From: Sphingorhabdus sp. 109
GTDB taxonomy: Bacteria > Pseudomonadota > Alphaproteobacteria > Sphingomonadales > Sphingomonadaceae
Length of the DNA stretch: 64,000 nt
Assembly (NCBI RefSeq): GCF_902506555.1
Contig: NZ_LR732707.1
Span: 1-64,000, forward strand
Reading direction: 5' to 3'
This document shows positions 52,311 through 62,992 of this stretch, in pieces. Positions within the stretch are counted from its first letter, which is position 1. Each line of letters opens with the position of its first letter. Under the pieces are notes generated by a model. That model saw nothing but the letters and a program-made list of their open reading frames with translations. It did no database searches and was not told the origin of the DNA. The position numbers and the translations under genes were made by a program.

Positions 52311-52327
52311 CACACTAGCAAGTTCGG

Positions 52328-53407
52328 CTATTCCTCTCCGTAGCTGAAACCCTCGGGCTCCGGCCAGTCGATCGAGGTTGCCGACATCACGCGAAACAAA
52401 CGGCCCATCTCGTCCACATGGGTCAATCGCTGGTGAGCGGCAGCGATCGTGTCAGCTTCTTTCGGCGAGGCTGCCATCAGAGCCTCGGCGCGCTGGTCGA
52501 TACCCAGCGATTTCAGCCATTGTCCCTGTTCCGATGGTCCGTGGATTTTCAACATTCGTGTGCGCGCGATATTGGCCAAGGTATGAAAATCGATATGGGC
52601 CGTCAGGTCGGAAGCACCGGGACTGTCGAACGGGCTGATCGGCATATGGTCCTTCACTGCCTGCAATGTGCTGCCGGTGCCTGGTTTTGCATAGCCATAG
52701 TCGATGACCAGCAGGGTACCGCCCTGTTTGGCAACCCGGCTGGCGATCTGGCCCGTCATCTCCACACTGACCGGAGAACGCTCGATGATCGTGTTTTCGG
52801 GGAATCCGCTCATACTGCCACCCACCCGCTCTTCGGCTACATCCTCGCTCAGGACCGCGACGAATTTGCTGCGGTCCCGCGCGACCATCTGCCGCCGCCA
52901 ACCCTTCGATGTCGCGACGAACTGCTCGACCGGCAGCGCATCGAAAAATTCGTTCGCAATGATCAGCAATGGCCCGTCGTCCGGCAGGCTGGCCATGCCG
53001 TCATGCCATGTGGCGTCAGGATGCAACTCGGCCTGCCGGGTTTTCAGAACCGGGCTGGTTTCGACGAAATGAACCGAAGGATGACAGCCGAATTTGCGCA
53101 TAGCGCGCAGCGCGTCTCTGGCCAGAGTACCGCGCCCCGGGCCCAGTTCGACATAATGACAATGGCCGGGCGATCCCTTGCGTAACCATAAATCAGCCAG
53201 CCAGATGCCGATGATTTCGCCGAACATCTGGCTGATTTCCGGAGCGGTGACAAAGTCGCCTTCTTCACCCAGCGGGTCCTTGCTGGCGTAATAATGGTCA
53301 TTGGCGATCGCCATATAGTCGCCGAGCGGGATCGGACCTTCACGGTCGATCCTGTCCGCGATTACATGCGCTGCGCTGGGGAAATCTGCCTTTATGCCGT
53401 CAGGCAA
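52328..53407 (-). CDS. MidA/NDUFAF7-family SAM-dependent methyltransferase
   Basis: A 359-aa methyltransferase that, in mitochondria, methylates an arginine of complex I subunit NDUFS2. The [21 protein letters not shown] segment and the SAM motif [18 protein letters not shown] are diagnostic. Alpha-proteobacterial homologues may serve NADH dehydrogenase assembly. I choose the TTG at 53407, which overlaps the lgt stop; another TTG at 53434 is possible. Translation is therefore probably coupled to lgt. Confidence 0.85.
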   Translation of the reverse strand: MPDGIKADFPSAAHVIADRIDREGPIPLGDYMAIANDHYYASKDPLGEEGDFVTAPEISQMFGEIIGIWLADLWLRKGSPGHCHYVELGPGRGTLARDALRAMRKFGCHPSVHFVETSPVLKTRQAELHPDATWHDGMASLPDDGPLLIIANEFFDALPVEQFVATSKGWRRQMVARDRSKFVAVLSEDVAEERVGGSMSGFPENTIIERSPVSVEMTGQIASRVAKQGGTLLVIDYGYAKPGTGSTLQAVKDHMPISPFDSPGASDLTAHIDFHTLANIARTRMLKIHGPSEQGQWLKSLGIDQRAEALMAASPKEADTIAAAHQRLTHVDEMGRLFRVMSATSIDWPEPEGFSYGEE

Positions 53408-54266
53408 CGCTCTTGTCTCCAGCCACCGGTTCAACCCGCTTGCGCCGCCCCTTCGCGGTGAGCACCAGCCACGCGCCGAGCAATATCATCGGCACCGTCA
53501 GCCACTGGCCCATGCTGAAACCGAACTGCTCGACCAGCCAGATCAACTGGGCGTCGGGCTGGCGGAAAAACTCGACGAAGAAGCGACTGAATCCGTAAAC
53601 CAGCAAGCCGGTGCCGACCAGCTTGCCGGGCTGGTAGCGGGCATCGGTTTTCCAGAAGAGCAAGGAGAGAATGATGAAGTAGAGAATGCCCTCAAGCCCC
53701 GCTTCATAAAGCTGGCTGGGATGGCGCGCGACATTGCCGCCCATCGGGAAGACAATAGCCCAGGGCACATCGGTCGCGCGGCCCCACAGCTCGCCATTGA
53801 CGAAATTGGCCAGCCGCCCGAAGAACAGGCCAAAGGGAATGACACAGGCGATATAATCGCACATACGCAGAAAATCGAGCTTCTCCCGCCGCGCGGACCA
53901 CCACAGGGCGAGCACAACGCCGATCGTGCCGCCGTGAAGCGACATGCCGCCGTTCCAGACCTGCAATATCCTGACCGGTTCGAGCAGGATTTCGGGTGCG
54001 TAGAAAAACACATAACCGAGACGGCCACCGACGATGATCCCGAGCGTTGCCCAGAAGATCATATCATCGGCATGGCGGCGGGCCATGGGCGATCCCGGCT
54101 GGTCGACCAATTTGGTGAGATACCAGTAGCCGATCAAAATGCCCGCGAGATAGGCCAGCGAATACCATTTGAGCTGAAAGAAGCCGAGATCGAGCGCATT
54201 GGGAGAGAGGCCAAGCTCTGTAAACTGCGTAAACTGTGCCGCATTGGCCAATATAATATCAATCAA
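53400..54266 (-). CDS. lgt: Prolipoprotein diacylglyceryl transferase
   Basis: A 288-aa inner-membrane enzyme that attaches diacylglycerol to the lipobox Cys of prolipoproteins. The Lgt signature [14 protein letters not shown] is intact, and HGGTIG and [12 protein letters not shown] also match. Seven helices fit. The frame extends to 54380, overlapping the divergent acyl-CoA synthetase start; the TTG at 54266, with GGGGAAAAGAG upstream, gives the normal length. It is essential for the many lipoproteins in the window. Confidence 0.9.
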   Translation of the reverse strand: MIDIILANAAQFTQFTELGLSPNALDLGFFQLKWYSLAYLAGILIGYWYLTKLVDQPGSPMARRHADDMIFWATLGIIVGGRLGYVFFYAPEILLEPVRILQVWNGGMSLHGGTIGVVLALWWSARREKLDFLRMCDYIACVIPFGLFFGRLANFVNGELWGRATDVPWAIVFPMGGNVARHPSQLYEAGLEGILYFIILSLLFWKTDARYQPGKLVGTGLLVYGFSRFFVEFFRQPDAQLIWLVEQFGFSMGQWLTVPMILLGAWLVLTAKGRRKRVEPVAGDKSVA

Positions 54267-54345
54267 CTCTTTTCCCCGCGTGGTTTCCTGTCCATATAAA
54301 GGGAAATTCCCCTTTACCAAGAGGGAACAACGGGAGACTTGAATA

Positions 54346-56055
54346 ATGGCGACCTCTGAACTGGATCTGGTAATCGACAAAACGCTGGAAGCGCTGACCC
54401 AGCCTGGTCAGTTACTGGAACTGGACACGATCAACAAATTCGGCGTCGACATGCCGATTTTCAAAAACGCGCCACAGAATGTTTCGGATTATTTCGCCTA
54501 TTTCTGCAATCAACATGCGGACAAGGAATTTCTGGTCGACGGTGATATCCGGCTGACCTTTGGCGAGACTTACAAGGCCGCCCGCGTTTTGGCCGGCGGA
54601 CTGGTCGAGGGCTATGGCGTGCAAAAAGGCGACCGGATCGGTATCGCCGCGCGCAACTCGGCCAACTGGGTCGTTCTCGACATGGCCATCACCATGGCGG
54701 GCGGCGTCTCGACCAAGCTGAATGGCTGGTGGCAGGGCGATGAACTGGCCGACGGGATCGAGGATGTCGGCTGTTCCTATGTTTTTGCCGATTACCAGAG
54801 AGCGCAGCGTCTGGTGGAGTCCAAACGCGATCACGGCGCGGAGTTGCTGATTTTCGAACATGACAAGATGCCGCTCGAAGGCCTGAAAATCATGCTGGAA
54901 AAAGGAGGTGGGGCAGAAACGCCGCTGCCGCAGATGGCGCCGGAAGATAATGCGACCATCCTGTTTACCTCCGGATCGACCGGCCGCTCGAAGGGCGCCT
55001 ATGCCGAGCATCGCTCGGTGGTGCAGGGCGCGATGAGCTTTGTCGGCACCGTGCTGGTGCTGGTCCATATCATGGAGAAACAGGGCACGATGCCCGAGGG
55101 ACAGCCGACCGCGATGGTCTGTGTGCCGTTGTTCCATGTCACCGCGTCGGTACCACTGGTGCTGGTCAGCTATGCGATCGGTCGCAAGCTGGTGTTCCTC
55201 AACAAATGGGACGCGGAAGAGGCGATGCGTCTGATCGAGAAAGAGCGCGTAACCTATTTTGTCGGCGTGCCGCTGATGAGCATGGAAATCTATTCCCACC
55301 CGCATTTCGACAAATATGATCTGAGCAGCTGCGTTACCATGGCCGCCGGTGGCGCGCCGCGTCCGGTCGAACATGTCCGGCGGATCAAGGAGAAGATGGG
55401 CGATGGCTATCCGGTGATCGGCTATGGCCTGACCGAAACCAACGGTGTCGGCTGTTCCAACCAGAATGAAAATTATCTCGCCAAGCCGGACAGCACCGGC
55501 CGCGCGACCCCGCCAATCGTCGATGTCGCGATCCTCGACGATGACGGCAACAAGATGTCGCAGGGCGAGCGCGGCGAAGTGTGCATCCGGACCGCTGCCA
55601 ATTTTACCGGCTACTGGAACAATGAAGAGGCAACCAAGGACGCGTTCACCGATGATGGCTATTTCCGCACCGGCGATATCGGCTATCTCGATCCCGAGGG
55701 CTATCTGTTCATCGTCGACCGCAAGAAGGAAATCATCATCCGCGGCGGCGAGAATATCAGCTGTCAGGAAGTCGAAGCGGCGGTCTATGCCAATCCGGCG
55801 GTGGCCGAAGCCTGTATTTTTGGTGTTCCCGACGAACGGTTCGGGGAGGTGCCGGCTCTGGTCTATCACACCAAGGATGGACACAGCCTGACCGACGAGG
55901 AACTGATGGAGTTTCTCAAACACCAGCTCGCACCGTTCAAGCTGCCCGTCCATATCTGGCAATATGACGAGCCGCTGCCGAAACTGGGCACTGCAAAAAT
56001 CGCGAAAATCGTGCTGGCGAAAAAGCATCGCGACGAACTGGCGGCAACAGGATGA
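54346..56055 (+). CDS. Class I acyl-CoA synthetase (AMP-forming)
   Basis: A 569-aa adenylate-forming enzyme. The P-loop motif is [14 protein letters not shown], the GYGLTETNG segment is A5, [12 protein letters not shown] is A7, and the catalytic C-terminal Lys is in [10 protein letters not shown]. It should activate a carboxylic acid, probably a fatty acid, to its CoA thioester. The substrate is not predictable. Its stop overlaps glnD by 4 bases, an unusual partner. Confidence 0.88.
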   Translation: MATSELDLVIDKTLEALTQPGQLLELDTINKFGVDMPIFKNAPQNVSDYFAYFCNQHADKEFLVDGDIRLTFGETYKAARVLAGGLVEGYGVQKGDRIGIAARNSANWVVLDMAITMAGGVSTKLNGWWQGDELADGIEDVGCSYVFADYQRAQRLVESKRDHGAELLIFEHDKMPLEGLKIMLEKGGGAETPLPQMAPEDNATILFTSGSTGRSKGAYAEHRSVVQGAMSFVGTVLVLVHIMEKQGTMPEGQPTAMVCVPLFHVTASVPLVLVSYAIGRKLVFLNKWDAEEAMRLIEKERVTYFVGVPLMSMEIYSHPHFDKYDLSSCVTMAAGGAPRPVEHVRRIKEKMGDGYPVIGYGLTETNGVGCSNQNENYLAKPDSTGRATPPIVDVAILDDDGNKMSQGERGEVCIRTAANFTGYWNNEEATKDAFTDDGYFRTGDIGYLDPEGYLFIVDRKKEIIIRGGENISCQEVEAAVYANPAVAEACIFGVPDERFGEVPALVYHTKDGHSLTDEELMEFLKHQLAPFKLPVHIWQYDEPLPKLGTAKIAKIVLAKKHRDELAATG

Positions 56056-58832
56056 ATATTCGGGCTGATATTCCGGCAGCGCCAGCAGATCCGGGCAAAC
56101 GGATCGTCCGGCAGCGGGATATCGTCAACCGGCGTGAGCTGGCGGAAGAGATTGACGCGCTGATTGCCGAATATGGCATGCCCAAGGCGCGGGAGAAGAT
56201 TCTGCCGGTCCTGCAGGATGCTCTGGCATCGGGGCGCGCGGAAATCAGCAGGCGGCTGCTGAAGAAGCCCTCGGCCGGGCACGAAATGGCGGCGGCCCAG
56301 TCCTTTCTGGTTGACCAGCTGGTCCGCCTGATTCACGATATCGCCGTCTATCACCAATATCCGGTAAGCAATCCATCGTCCGGCGAGCGTATCGCGGTGA
56401 TGGCGGTCGGCGGTTACGGCCGCGGTGAAATGGCGCCACACAGTGATGTGGATATCGCTTTTCTCACACCGCACAAGACCAACAGCTGGACCGAGCAGGC
56501 GGTCGAGGCAATGCTCTACTGGCTCTGGGATCTCGGCTTCAAGGTCGGGCAGAGCAGCCGCTCGATCGACGAAATGGTGCGTATGGCAAAAGAGGATTTG
56601 TCGATCCGGACCGCCTTGCTTGAAGGCCGCTATATCTGGGGCGATACCGGCGTCTACGAAGAAGCCAAGCAGCGTTTTTTCAGCGATGTCGTCGCCGGTA
56701 CCGATAGTGCCTTCGTCTCCGAAAAACTGGCCGAGCGCGATGCCCGGCACGTCAAGATGGGGGACAGCCGCTATGTCGTCGAACCGAATGTCAAGGAAGG
56801 CAAGGGCGGCTTGCGCGACCTGCAGACGCTCTACTGGATCGGCAAATATATCCATCGGGTGACATCCGCCGAACAGCTGGTCGACGTCGGCTTGCTCACC
56901 GTCGATGAATTCAAGCGCTTTCGCAAGGCCGCCAATTTCCTCTGGGCGGTACGCTGCCATATGCACGACATCACCGGTCGGGCGGAAGACCGCCTGACCT
57001 TCGATCTGCAACCCGAAGTGGCGAGCCGGATGCGTTTCGCCGATCGGCCCGGCAAATCGTCGGTCGAACGGTTCATGCAATATTATTTCCTGAACGCGAA
57101 GGTCGTTGGCAATCTGACGGGCGTATTCCTCGCCCATCTCGATGAAACCCATAACGCCGGCGTGCGGCGTTTCCTGCCGTCGCTGACCCGCAAGCCGAAA
57201 AAGCTCAAGGGGTTCGTGCTGGATCGCGGTCGGCTGGCCTTGCCCAGCGAGGAATTTTTCGAGGAAGACCCGCTGCGGTTGCTGGAAATCTTCTGGCTCG
57301 CCGACAAATATGAACTGGAAGTCCATCCCATGGCGATGCGGGCTGCGCGCCGGGATGCCAAGCTGATCGATAATAAAGTCCGCAAAAACGCGCGGGCCAA
57401 CAAACTGTTTCTGGACATACTCTGCTCGCCGCGGGATCCCGAGCTGGTGTTGCGCTGGATGAACGAGGCTGCAATCTTCGGCCGCTTCATTCCCGACTTT
57501 GGCCGGGTTGTGGCGCAGATGCAGTTCGACATGTACCACCATTATACGGTCGACGAGCATACGATCCGTGCCATTGGCCTACTGGCAAAGATTGGACGGG
57601 GCGATCTTGCGGACGATCATCCGAACAGTACGGCGACGATGGAGAAATTGCAGAACCGGCGGGTGATATTCGTTGCGACCCTGTTGCACGACATTGCCAA
57701 GGGACGAGGCGGCGATCATAGCGTGCTGGGTGCGGAAGTGGCGATGGAGCTTTGCCCGCGACTGGGCCTGAAACCGCATGAAACCGAACTGGTTGCCTGG
57801 CTGGTCCGCAACCATCTGCTGATGTCGGCGGTCGCGTTCAAGCGCGATCTTTCGGATTTCAAGACGATCCAGGATTTCGCCAGCCAAGTGAAAAGCGTCG
57901 AACGGCTCCGCCAACTCACGGTATTGACTGTCGTCGACATTCGCGCGGTAGGGCCTGGCGTGTGGAACAGCTGGAAACGGCAGTTGCTGACCGACCTGTT
58001 TGAAGCCGCGCAGGAAATGCTTCTGCTCGGCCACAAGCAGCGTGGTCGCAAGGATCGGGTCGAGGAGAAAAAGGCAGTTCTGGCAGAGGCGCTGAAATTG
58101 CCGGAAGCCACATTCAACGATCTGGCCGCGCGCTTTACCGATGCCTACTGGATTGCCGAGCCGGACGATATCATCGTGCAAAACGCCCAGCTGGTCCTGG
58201 AAGCCGGTGATACGGATCTCGCGATTTTCGCGGATGTCTATCCCGAACGCGGCGCGACGCTGATCACCGTCTATGCCGCTGACCATCCCGGGCTATTCTA
58301 CCGGATCGCCGGGGGCATCCATGTCTCGGGCGGCAATATCATCGACGCGCGCATTCATACCACCCGCGATGGCATGGCGCTGGACAATTTTCTGGTACAA
58401 GACCCGCATGGCAAGGCCTTTTCGGAAAAGGCGCAGCTGGAGCGGATCAAGCAGGCGGTCGAGGATGCCTTGGCAAACCGGGCCAAGCTCTCCAGCAAAC
58501 TGGAGGCACGCCCGCTGGCCCATTCGCGGGCCGGGGCGTTCAAGATCACTCCCTTTGCCCTGGTCGACAATGAAGCTTCCAACCGGTTTACCGTGATCGA
58601 AGTCAATGCCCAGGATCGCCCGGCGCTGCTCAACGAACTGGCCTATGCGCTGTTCGAATCAAAGGTCACCGTGCACAGCGCGCATATCGCCACCTATGGC
58701 GAGCGGGCGGTTGATACATTCTATATCACCGACCTTCTCGGCAGCAAGATCACCAGCAAACAGCGGCTGAACGGATTGCAGAAGCGGCTGATCAATGCAG
58801 CGGCGATCAAGGATGACAAGGAAACAGCCTAG
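56052..58832 (+). CDS. glnD: Bifunctional PII uridylyltransferase/uridylyl-removing enzyme
   Basis: A 926-aa nitrogen sensor that uridylylates PII proteins when glutamine is low. Domains in order: nucleotidyltransferase with GGYGRGEMAPHSDVDIAF near residue 120; a linker; an HD domain with HHYTVDEHT (about 495) and HDIAKGRGGDHS (about 545); and two ACT domains near 735 and 850 that sense glutamine. All catalytic motifs are intact. It is translationally coupled to the acyl-CoA synthetase gene upstream. Confidence 0.95.
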   Translation: MNIRADIPAAPADPGKRIVRQRDIVNRRELAEEIDALIAEYGMPKAREKILPVLQDALASGRAEISRRLLKKPSAGHEMAAAQSFLVDQLVRLIHDIAVYHQYPVSNPSSGERIAVMAVGGYGRGEMAPHSDVDIAFLTPHKTNSWTEQAVEAMLYWLWDLGFKVGQSSRSIDEMVRMAKEDLSIRTALLEGRYIWGDTGVYEEAKQRFFSDVVAGTDSAFVSEKLAERDARHVKMGDSRYVVEPNVKEGKGGLRDLQTLYWIGKYIHRVTSAEQLVDVGLLTVDEFKRFRKAANFLWAVRCHMHDITGRAEDRLTFDLQPEVASRMRFADRPGKSSVERFMQYYFLNAKVVGNLTGVFLAHLDETHNAGVRRFLPSLTRKPKKLKGFVLDRGRLALPSEEFFEEDPLRLLEIFWLADKYELEVHPMAMRAARRDAKLIDNKVRKNARANKLFLDILCSPRDPELVLRWMNEAAIFGRFIPDFGRVVAQMQFDMYHHYTVDEHTIRAIGLLAKIGRGDLADDHPNSTATMEKLQNRRVIFVATLLHDIAKGRGGDHSVLGAEVAMELCPRLGLKPHETELVAWLVRNHLLMSAVAFKRDLSDFKTIQDFASQVKSVERLRQLTVLTVVDIRAVGPGVWNSWKRQLLTDLFEAAQEMLLLGHKQRGRKDRVEEKKAVLAEALKLPEATFNDLAARFTDAYWIAEPDDIIVQNAQLVLEAGDTDLAIFADVYPERGATLITVYAADHPGLFYRIAGGIHVSGGNIIDARIHTTRDGMALDNFLVQDPHGKAFSEKAQLERIKQAVEDALANRAKLSSKLEARPLAHSRAGAFKITPFALVDNEASNRFTVIEVNAQDRPALLNELAYALFESKVTVHSAHIATYGERAVDTFYITDLLGSKITSKQRLNGLQKRLINAAAIKDDKETA

Positions 58833-59350
58833 GGCAGCTTGTCCTTCAGCGCTGCCAGCGCGCCAAAGGGCCCGGCTTCTTCTTCCGATTTGAGCACTTC
58901 CTGTGCCACCGCATCGGCATTGGGGCCGCGCGGAAAGGGATCGAGCGCAAGGTAGAGCGTCTGGGCGATCGCTTCGCCGAGATCGAGCTGGCCGTTTTCA
59001 TATTCGATGATGTCGCAATCTTCTTCGGTCAGCTCGATTTCTTCCTCCGCGCTGGCGATGTCCAGTTCAGGCACAAAGGCGATATCGAAATCCTCGCGGA
59101 GCCGGACCTGAAAGCTTTCCCCGGTAACGACACAGCGCTGCTGCAGGTCGGATTCCAGTTGCCCGGTAAAGCCGATACGGTCTTCGCCGGCGAGCAGGCT
59201 GTAGCTGGCTTCCAGCCTGCTGATCTTCGGCAGATCAAACCGTCGTGCCAGCTTTTTGCGTTCCTCCTCGTCGGCAGACAGCTCGCCGCTGCGCGCGGTG
59301 GATCCAATTTCCGACAGCCTGACGATACGCGAGAATTCCGGTTGCTCCAT
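58829..59350 (-). CDS. DUF177/YceD-family protein
   Basis: A 173-aa protein. The CVVTGESFQVRLREDFDIAFVPE segment and the acidic block EEEIELTEEDCDIIEYENGQLDLGEAIAQTLYLALDPFPR are conserved in YceD/DUF177, which is linked to 23S rRNA accumulation and ribosome biogenesis. The cognate rpmF, often next door, is not seen here. The ATG at 59350 overlaps the stop of the upstream chaperone gene (ATGATGG), so they form one unit. Confidence 0.87.
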   Translation of the reverse strand: MEQPEFSRIVRLSEIGSTARSGELSADEEERKKLARRFDLPKISRLEASYSLLAGEDRIGFTGQLESDLQQRCVVTGESFQVRLREDFDIAFVPELDIASAEEEIELTEEDCDIIEYENGQLDLGEAIAQTLYLALDPFPRGPNADAVAQEVLKSEEEAGPFGALAALKDKLP

Positions 59351-59883
59351 CATATGGCCGTCCCGCTGGCGGGCAGTTGTCCTGCGATGATCGCTTCGGT
59401 GCCGCAAGCACCGAGCGCGGCATGATAGGCCGCGAGGCGGCGGGCAAGAATATCCAGGGCCTCGTCATCCGGTTTCTCGCCGCGGAAAATATTACGCACG
59501 ATTGCGTCCTTCAGATCGGCATCATTTTCCAGCGCATCACGATAGGCGCCGACCCGGCCGCCAAGCGCGCCCATCAGCCGGCCGACATGCTTGCCCACAA
59601 CCATGTCACCAATACCGATCTGGCGCAGCTGTCCTTCCATATCACTGATGAAAATCTCTGACAGCCAGGCGATGTCCTGACCCCGGGACTCGTCCTTTTC
59701 CAGACGGATCAATACGAGTGAAAATATCGCCGCGATCATGTCAAACCGGCCATCGATGCTGTCGGGCACTTGCGCCTCTTCATACCAGGCCAGTTGCCGC
59801 CCCTCGCTGACGATCGCATTATATAATGACTGCATCTTGGCATTGGGGTTGTCACGGGAAAAAATCTTGCTGAAAAAGGACAT
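59350..59883 (-). CDS. Ubiquinol-cytochrome c chaperone family protein
   Basis: A 177-aa homologue of mitochondrial CBP3/UQCC1, needed for cytochrome bc1 assembly. LYNAIVSEGRQLAWYEEAQVPDSIDGRFDMIAAIFSLVL and GIGDMVVGKHVGRLMGALGGRVGAY are family-typical. Linkage to a DUF177 gene is common in alphaproteobacteria. No bc1 gene is in the window. Confidence 0.87.
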   Translation of the reverse strand: MSFFSKIFSRDNPNAKMQSLYNAIVSEGRQLAWYEEAQVPDSIDGRFDMIAAIFSLVLIRLEKDESRGQDIAWLSEIFISDMEGQLRQIGIGDMVVGKHVGRLMGALGGRVGAYRDALENDADLKDAIVRNIFRGEKPDDEALDILARRLAAYHAALGACGTEAIIAGQLPASGTAI

Positions 59884-60030
59884 TGCTGGTTCCGCTGGTT
59901 GGATCGCAAGTTTATGGACGATCGGGCCGGTTGTTAAGTCTGGATACAGGGCATATTGATATTTATGGCGCGAGATGCAATGGGCGATGATGAGTCAGGC
60001 ACCGATACGGTGCTGGCTGGATAGTGGAGA

Positions 60031-60522
60031 ATGAGTTTGATGGTCGGCAATATCAAGAAATACAGTCTGTGGCTGGGGCTCATGGCCGGCACGATGACGA
60101 TCGCCGGCTGCACGCAGGTGCGGGGCCATCAGGGATATATCGCCGACGAGGTGTTGATGTCCGCCGTTCAGGCTGGCGTCGACAATCGCCAGTCGGTAGA
60201 AGCTTCGCTCGGCCGGCCGACTTTCACCGGCCAGTTTGACGACAGCACCTGGTACTATCTGTCCCGCGACACCCGGCAATATGGTTTCAACAACCCGCGC
60301 CCTCGCGAACAGCAGGTTATGCGGATAATTTTCGATGCAGACGGCAATGTTGCTGCGGTCGACCGGACCGGTCTGGAACTGGTTGCGAGTATCAGCCCGG
60401 ATGGCGACAAGACGCCGACGCTCGGCCGCGACCGCTCCTTCTTCGAGGAATTGTTCGGCAATATCGGTGCAGTTGGCGCGCCCGGCGCGCAAGGCGCAAG
60501 CAACGATCCCACCATGCCCTGA
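60031..60522 (+). CDS. bamE: Outer-membrane assembly lipoprotein BamE/SmpA
   Basis: A 163-aa lipoprotein with lipobox IAGC. The SmpA/OmlA fold is visible as GYIADEVLMSAVQAGVDNRQSVEASLGRPTFTGQFDDSTWYYLSR, followed by a strand ending VMRIIFDADG. It stabilises the BAM complex that inserts outer-membrane proteins. The region after residue 125 is low in complexity (Gly/Ala/Asp/Pro-rich). A second ATG at 60040 is possible. Confidence 0.88.
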   Translation: MSLMVGNIKKYSLWLGLMAGTMTIAGCTQVRGHQGYIADEVLMSAVQAGVDNRQSVEASLGRPTFTGQFDDSTWYYLSRDTRQYGFNNPRPREQQVMRIIFDADGNVAAVDRTGLELVASISPDGDKTPTLGRDRSFFEELFGNIGAVGAPGAQGASNDPTMP

Positions 60523-60527
60523 CGGGC

Positions 60528-60550
60528 CCGCCGGGTCTGGGACCCGGCGG
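60528..60550. terminator. Hairpin between convergent bamE and malic enzyme genes
   Basis: CCGCCGGGTC pairs perfectly with GACCCGGCGG (10 bases) around a TGG loop. It lies in the 34-base space between convergent genes. No T run follows on the plus strand, but it could act for both directions, possibly with Rho. Confidence 0.6.
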
Positions 60551-60556
60551 TCGCTA

Positions 60557-62827
60557 CTATTTCGCGATACCGCTGGCAGCCAGCACGGCGAGTGTTACCA
60601 GTTCGGACGCCGCCGATGCCATGGTGGCAATCTGTACCGATTTTTCCAGACCGACAAGCATCGGTCCGATGACCGAGTCCCCACCCAGTTCGCGTAACAG
60701 CTTGGCGGACAGATTGGCTGATTGCAGTCCTGGCATGACCAGCACATTGGCCGGCTGCGACAGACGGCTGAACGGGTAATTGCCCATCAGTTTCGGATTG
60801 AGCGCGACGTCCGGCGCCATTTCGCCTTCATATTCGAAATTGACCCGACGCTGGTCGAGCAGCGCAACCGCTTCACGCAGATTTTCCAGCCAGCGGCCTT
60901 CGGGATTGCCGAAGGTCGAATAGCTGAGAAAAGCGACGCGCGGTTCGTGGCCCATCTGCCGGGCAACCGCGGCTGTCTGTTCGGCGATATCCGCCAGTTC
61001 ATGCGCAGAGGGCCGTTCATTGACCGTCGTGTCTGCCATGAATACCGTGTGATGCTGGCCGACCATGACATGGATGCCGAGCGCCGTACGACCCTTCTCG
61101 ACATCAATCACCTTGGCGACATCGCGGAAGGTCTGCGAATAGGGGCGGGTTACGCCGGTGATCATCGCATCGCCCTGATCCATGGAGAGCAGCGCGGAAC
61201 CGAAGATATTCCGGTCCTGGTTAACCATGCGCTTGATGTCGCGCTCCATGAACCCGCGGCGATGGAGACGTTCATAAAGCATGCTGACCATGTCTGGAAC
61301 CAGCGGACTGTTGCGGCTGTTGTGTACCTCGAAACTGTCCGGATCGCTGACGCCCAGTTCGGCAAGCTGCTGGCGAACGCGATCTTCGCGCCCGACAAGA
61401 ACCGGCGTGCCATAGCCGCCATCGCGGAACTGGATCGCTGCCCGCAATACGACAGCTTCTTCGGCCTCGGCGAAAATGACGCGCTTCGGAGACAGCCGGC
61501 AGGCTTCATAAGCCTGCGTCAGTACCGAAGTGGTCGGATTGAGACGCGCTTTCAGGCTCTGCCGGTAGGCGTCGAGATCCTCGATCGGTTTCTGGGCCAC
61601 GCCGCTGTCCATCGCGGCCTTGGCGACGGCGGCGGATACCACGTCCATCAGGCGCGGGTCAAAAGGGGCGGGAATGATATATTCGACGCCAAATGTCGGC
61701 GCTTTTCCGCCATAGGCCGCGGCCACCTCTTCCGGAACCTGTTCGCGCGCCAGTTCGGCAATGGCATGGGCCGCCGCGACTTTCATTTCCTCGTTGATCC
61801 GGGTCGCGCGGACATCCAGCGCACCCCGGAAAATGAAGGGGAAGCCGATGACATTATTAACCTGGTTGGGATAGTCGGAGCGCCCGGTTGCGATAATCGC
61901 GTCGGGACGCGCTGCCTTGGCATCGGGCGGGGTAATTTCCGGATCGGGATTGGCCATCGCGAAGATGATCGGCTGCGGCGCCATTTCCTTCACCATTTCG
62001 GGCTTGAGCGCACCGGCAGCGGACAGGCCGAGGAAACAGTCGGCACCCTGCAACGCGTCTGTCAGGCTGCGCGCATCGGTATCTATGGCGTGCGCCGATT
62101 TCCACTGGTCAACATCGTCGCGGCCCCGGTAGATCACGCCTTTGCGGTCGCACATGGTCAGATTGTCGTGCGGTACGCCGAGGCTCTTGATCAGCGACGC
62201 GCAGGCAATGGCTGCGGCGCCGGCTCCGTTGACGACAACCTTGATATCCTCGATCTTGCGGTTGGTGAGCAGGCAGGCGTTGATGAGCCCGGCGGCGGCG
62301 ATAATTGCGGTGCCGTGCTGGTCATCGTGGAAGACCGGGATGTTCATCCGGTCGCGCAATGTCTGTTCGATGATGAAACAGTCCGGCGCTGCGATATCTT
62401 CCAGATTGATGCCGCCAAAACTGGGCTCCATCAGCTGGACTGCATTGATAAACGCGTCTGCGTCTTCGGTATCGAGTTCCAGATCGATGGAATCGACATC
62501 GGCGAAGCGCTTGAACAATACCGCCTTGCCTTCCATTACCGGTTTGGAAGCAAGCGCGCCGAGATTGCCGAGACCCAGGATAGCAGTACCGTTGGAGATC
62601 ACCGCGACCAGATTGCCCTTGGCGGTATAATCATAGGCCTTCGACGGGTCTTCGGCGATGGCGCGGACCGGGACGGCAACGCCGGGTGAATAAGCGAGGC
62701 TGAGATCGCGCTGGGTGGCCATCGGCTTGGAGGCAATAATCTCGATTTTCCCGGGACGACCGTGGGAGTGAAAGAGCAAAGCTTCCCGTTCGGAAAATTC
62801 TAGATCATTGTCGTTCTGGTCGGCCAA
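60557..62827 (-). CDS. maeB: NADP-dependent malic enzyme fused to phosphotransacetylase-like domain
   Basis: A 756-aa enzyme that decarboxylates malate to pyruvate. The malic domain (SLAYSPGVAVPVRAI, then FHDDQHGTAI) is followed by an NAD-binding domain with VVNGAGAAAIACASLI, and from about residue 430 by a PTA-like domain that is thought to be regulatory and to respond to acetyl-CoA. This is the standard MaeB arrangement. It diverges from mutS, leaving 165 bases. Confidence 0.92.
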   Translation of the reverse strand: MADQNDNDLEFSEREALLFHSHGRPGKIEIIASKPMATQRDLSLAYSPGVAVPVRAIAEDPSKAYDYTAKGNLVAVISNGTAILGLGNLGALASKPVMEGKAVLFKRFADVDSIDLELDTEDADAFINAVQLMEPSFGGINLEDIAAPDCFIIEQTLRDRMNIPVFHDDQHGTAIIAAAGLINACLLTNRKIEDIKVVVNGAGAAAIACASLIKSLGVPHDNLTMCDRKGVIYRGRDDVDQWKSAHAIDTDARSLTDALQGADCFLGLSAAGALKPEMVKEMAPQPIIFAMANPDPEITPPDAKAARPDAIIATGRSDYPNQVNNVIGFPFIFRGALDVRATRINEEMKVAAAHAIAELAREQVPEEVAAAYGGKAPTFGVEYIIPAPFDPRLMDVVSAAVAKAAMDSGVAQKPIEDLDAYRQSLKARLNPTTSVLTQAYEACRLSPKRVIFAEAEEAVVLRAAIQFRDGGYGTPVLVGREDRVRQQLAELGVSDPDSFEVHNSRNSPLVPDMVSMLYERLHRRGFMERDIKRMVNQDRNIFGSALLSMDQGDAMITGVTRPYSQTFRDVAKVIDVEKGRTALGIHVMVGQHHTVFMADTTVNERPSAHELADIAEQTAAVARQMGHEPRVAFLSYSTFGNPEGRWLENLREAVALLDQRRVNFEYEGEMAPDVALNPKLMGNYPFSRLSQPANVLVMPGLQSANLSAKLLRELGGDSVIGPMLVGLEKSVQIATMASAASELVTLAVLAASGIAK

Positions 62828-62992
62828 ATTCTGTCTCCGGATATGCTGAGAGCGGCTCGATAGTACCGATCACAGGTTCAAGTTTCGTTCGGGACCTACT
62901 CTTTTTGTCCCTGAGCCGCAATATCAAGTAAAAATCAATAGGATGCGATCGCTACTCTTTTATGTCCAGCCGCAGTCCGCTATCGCAGGGCC

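Noticed and set aside
54412-56028. Long minus-strand frame opposite the acyl-CoA synthetase
   Set aside because: The sense strand has all adenylate-forming motifs; the antisense product has none.
60722-62689. Long plus-strand frame opposite the malic enzyme
   Set aside because: The malic enzyme-PTA fusion on the minus strand is unmistakable, so this is its shadow.
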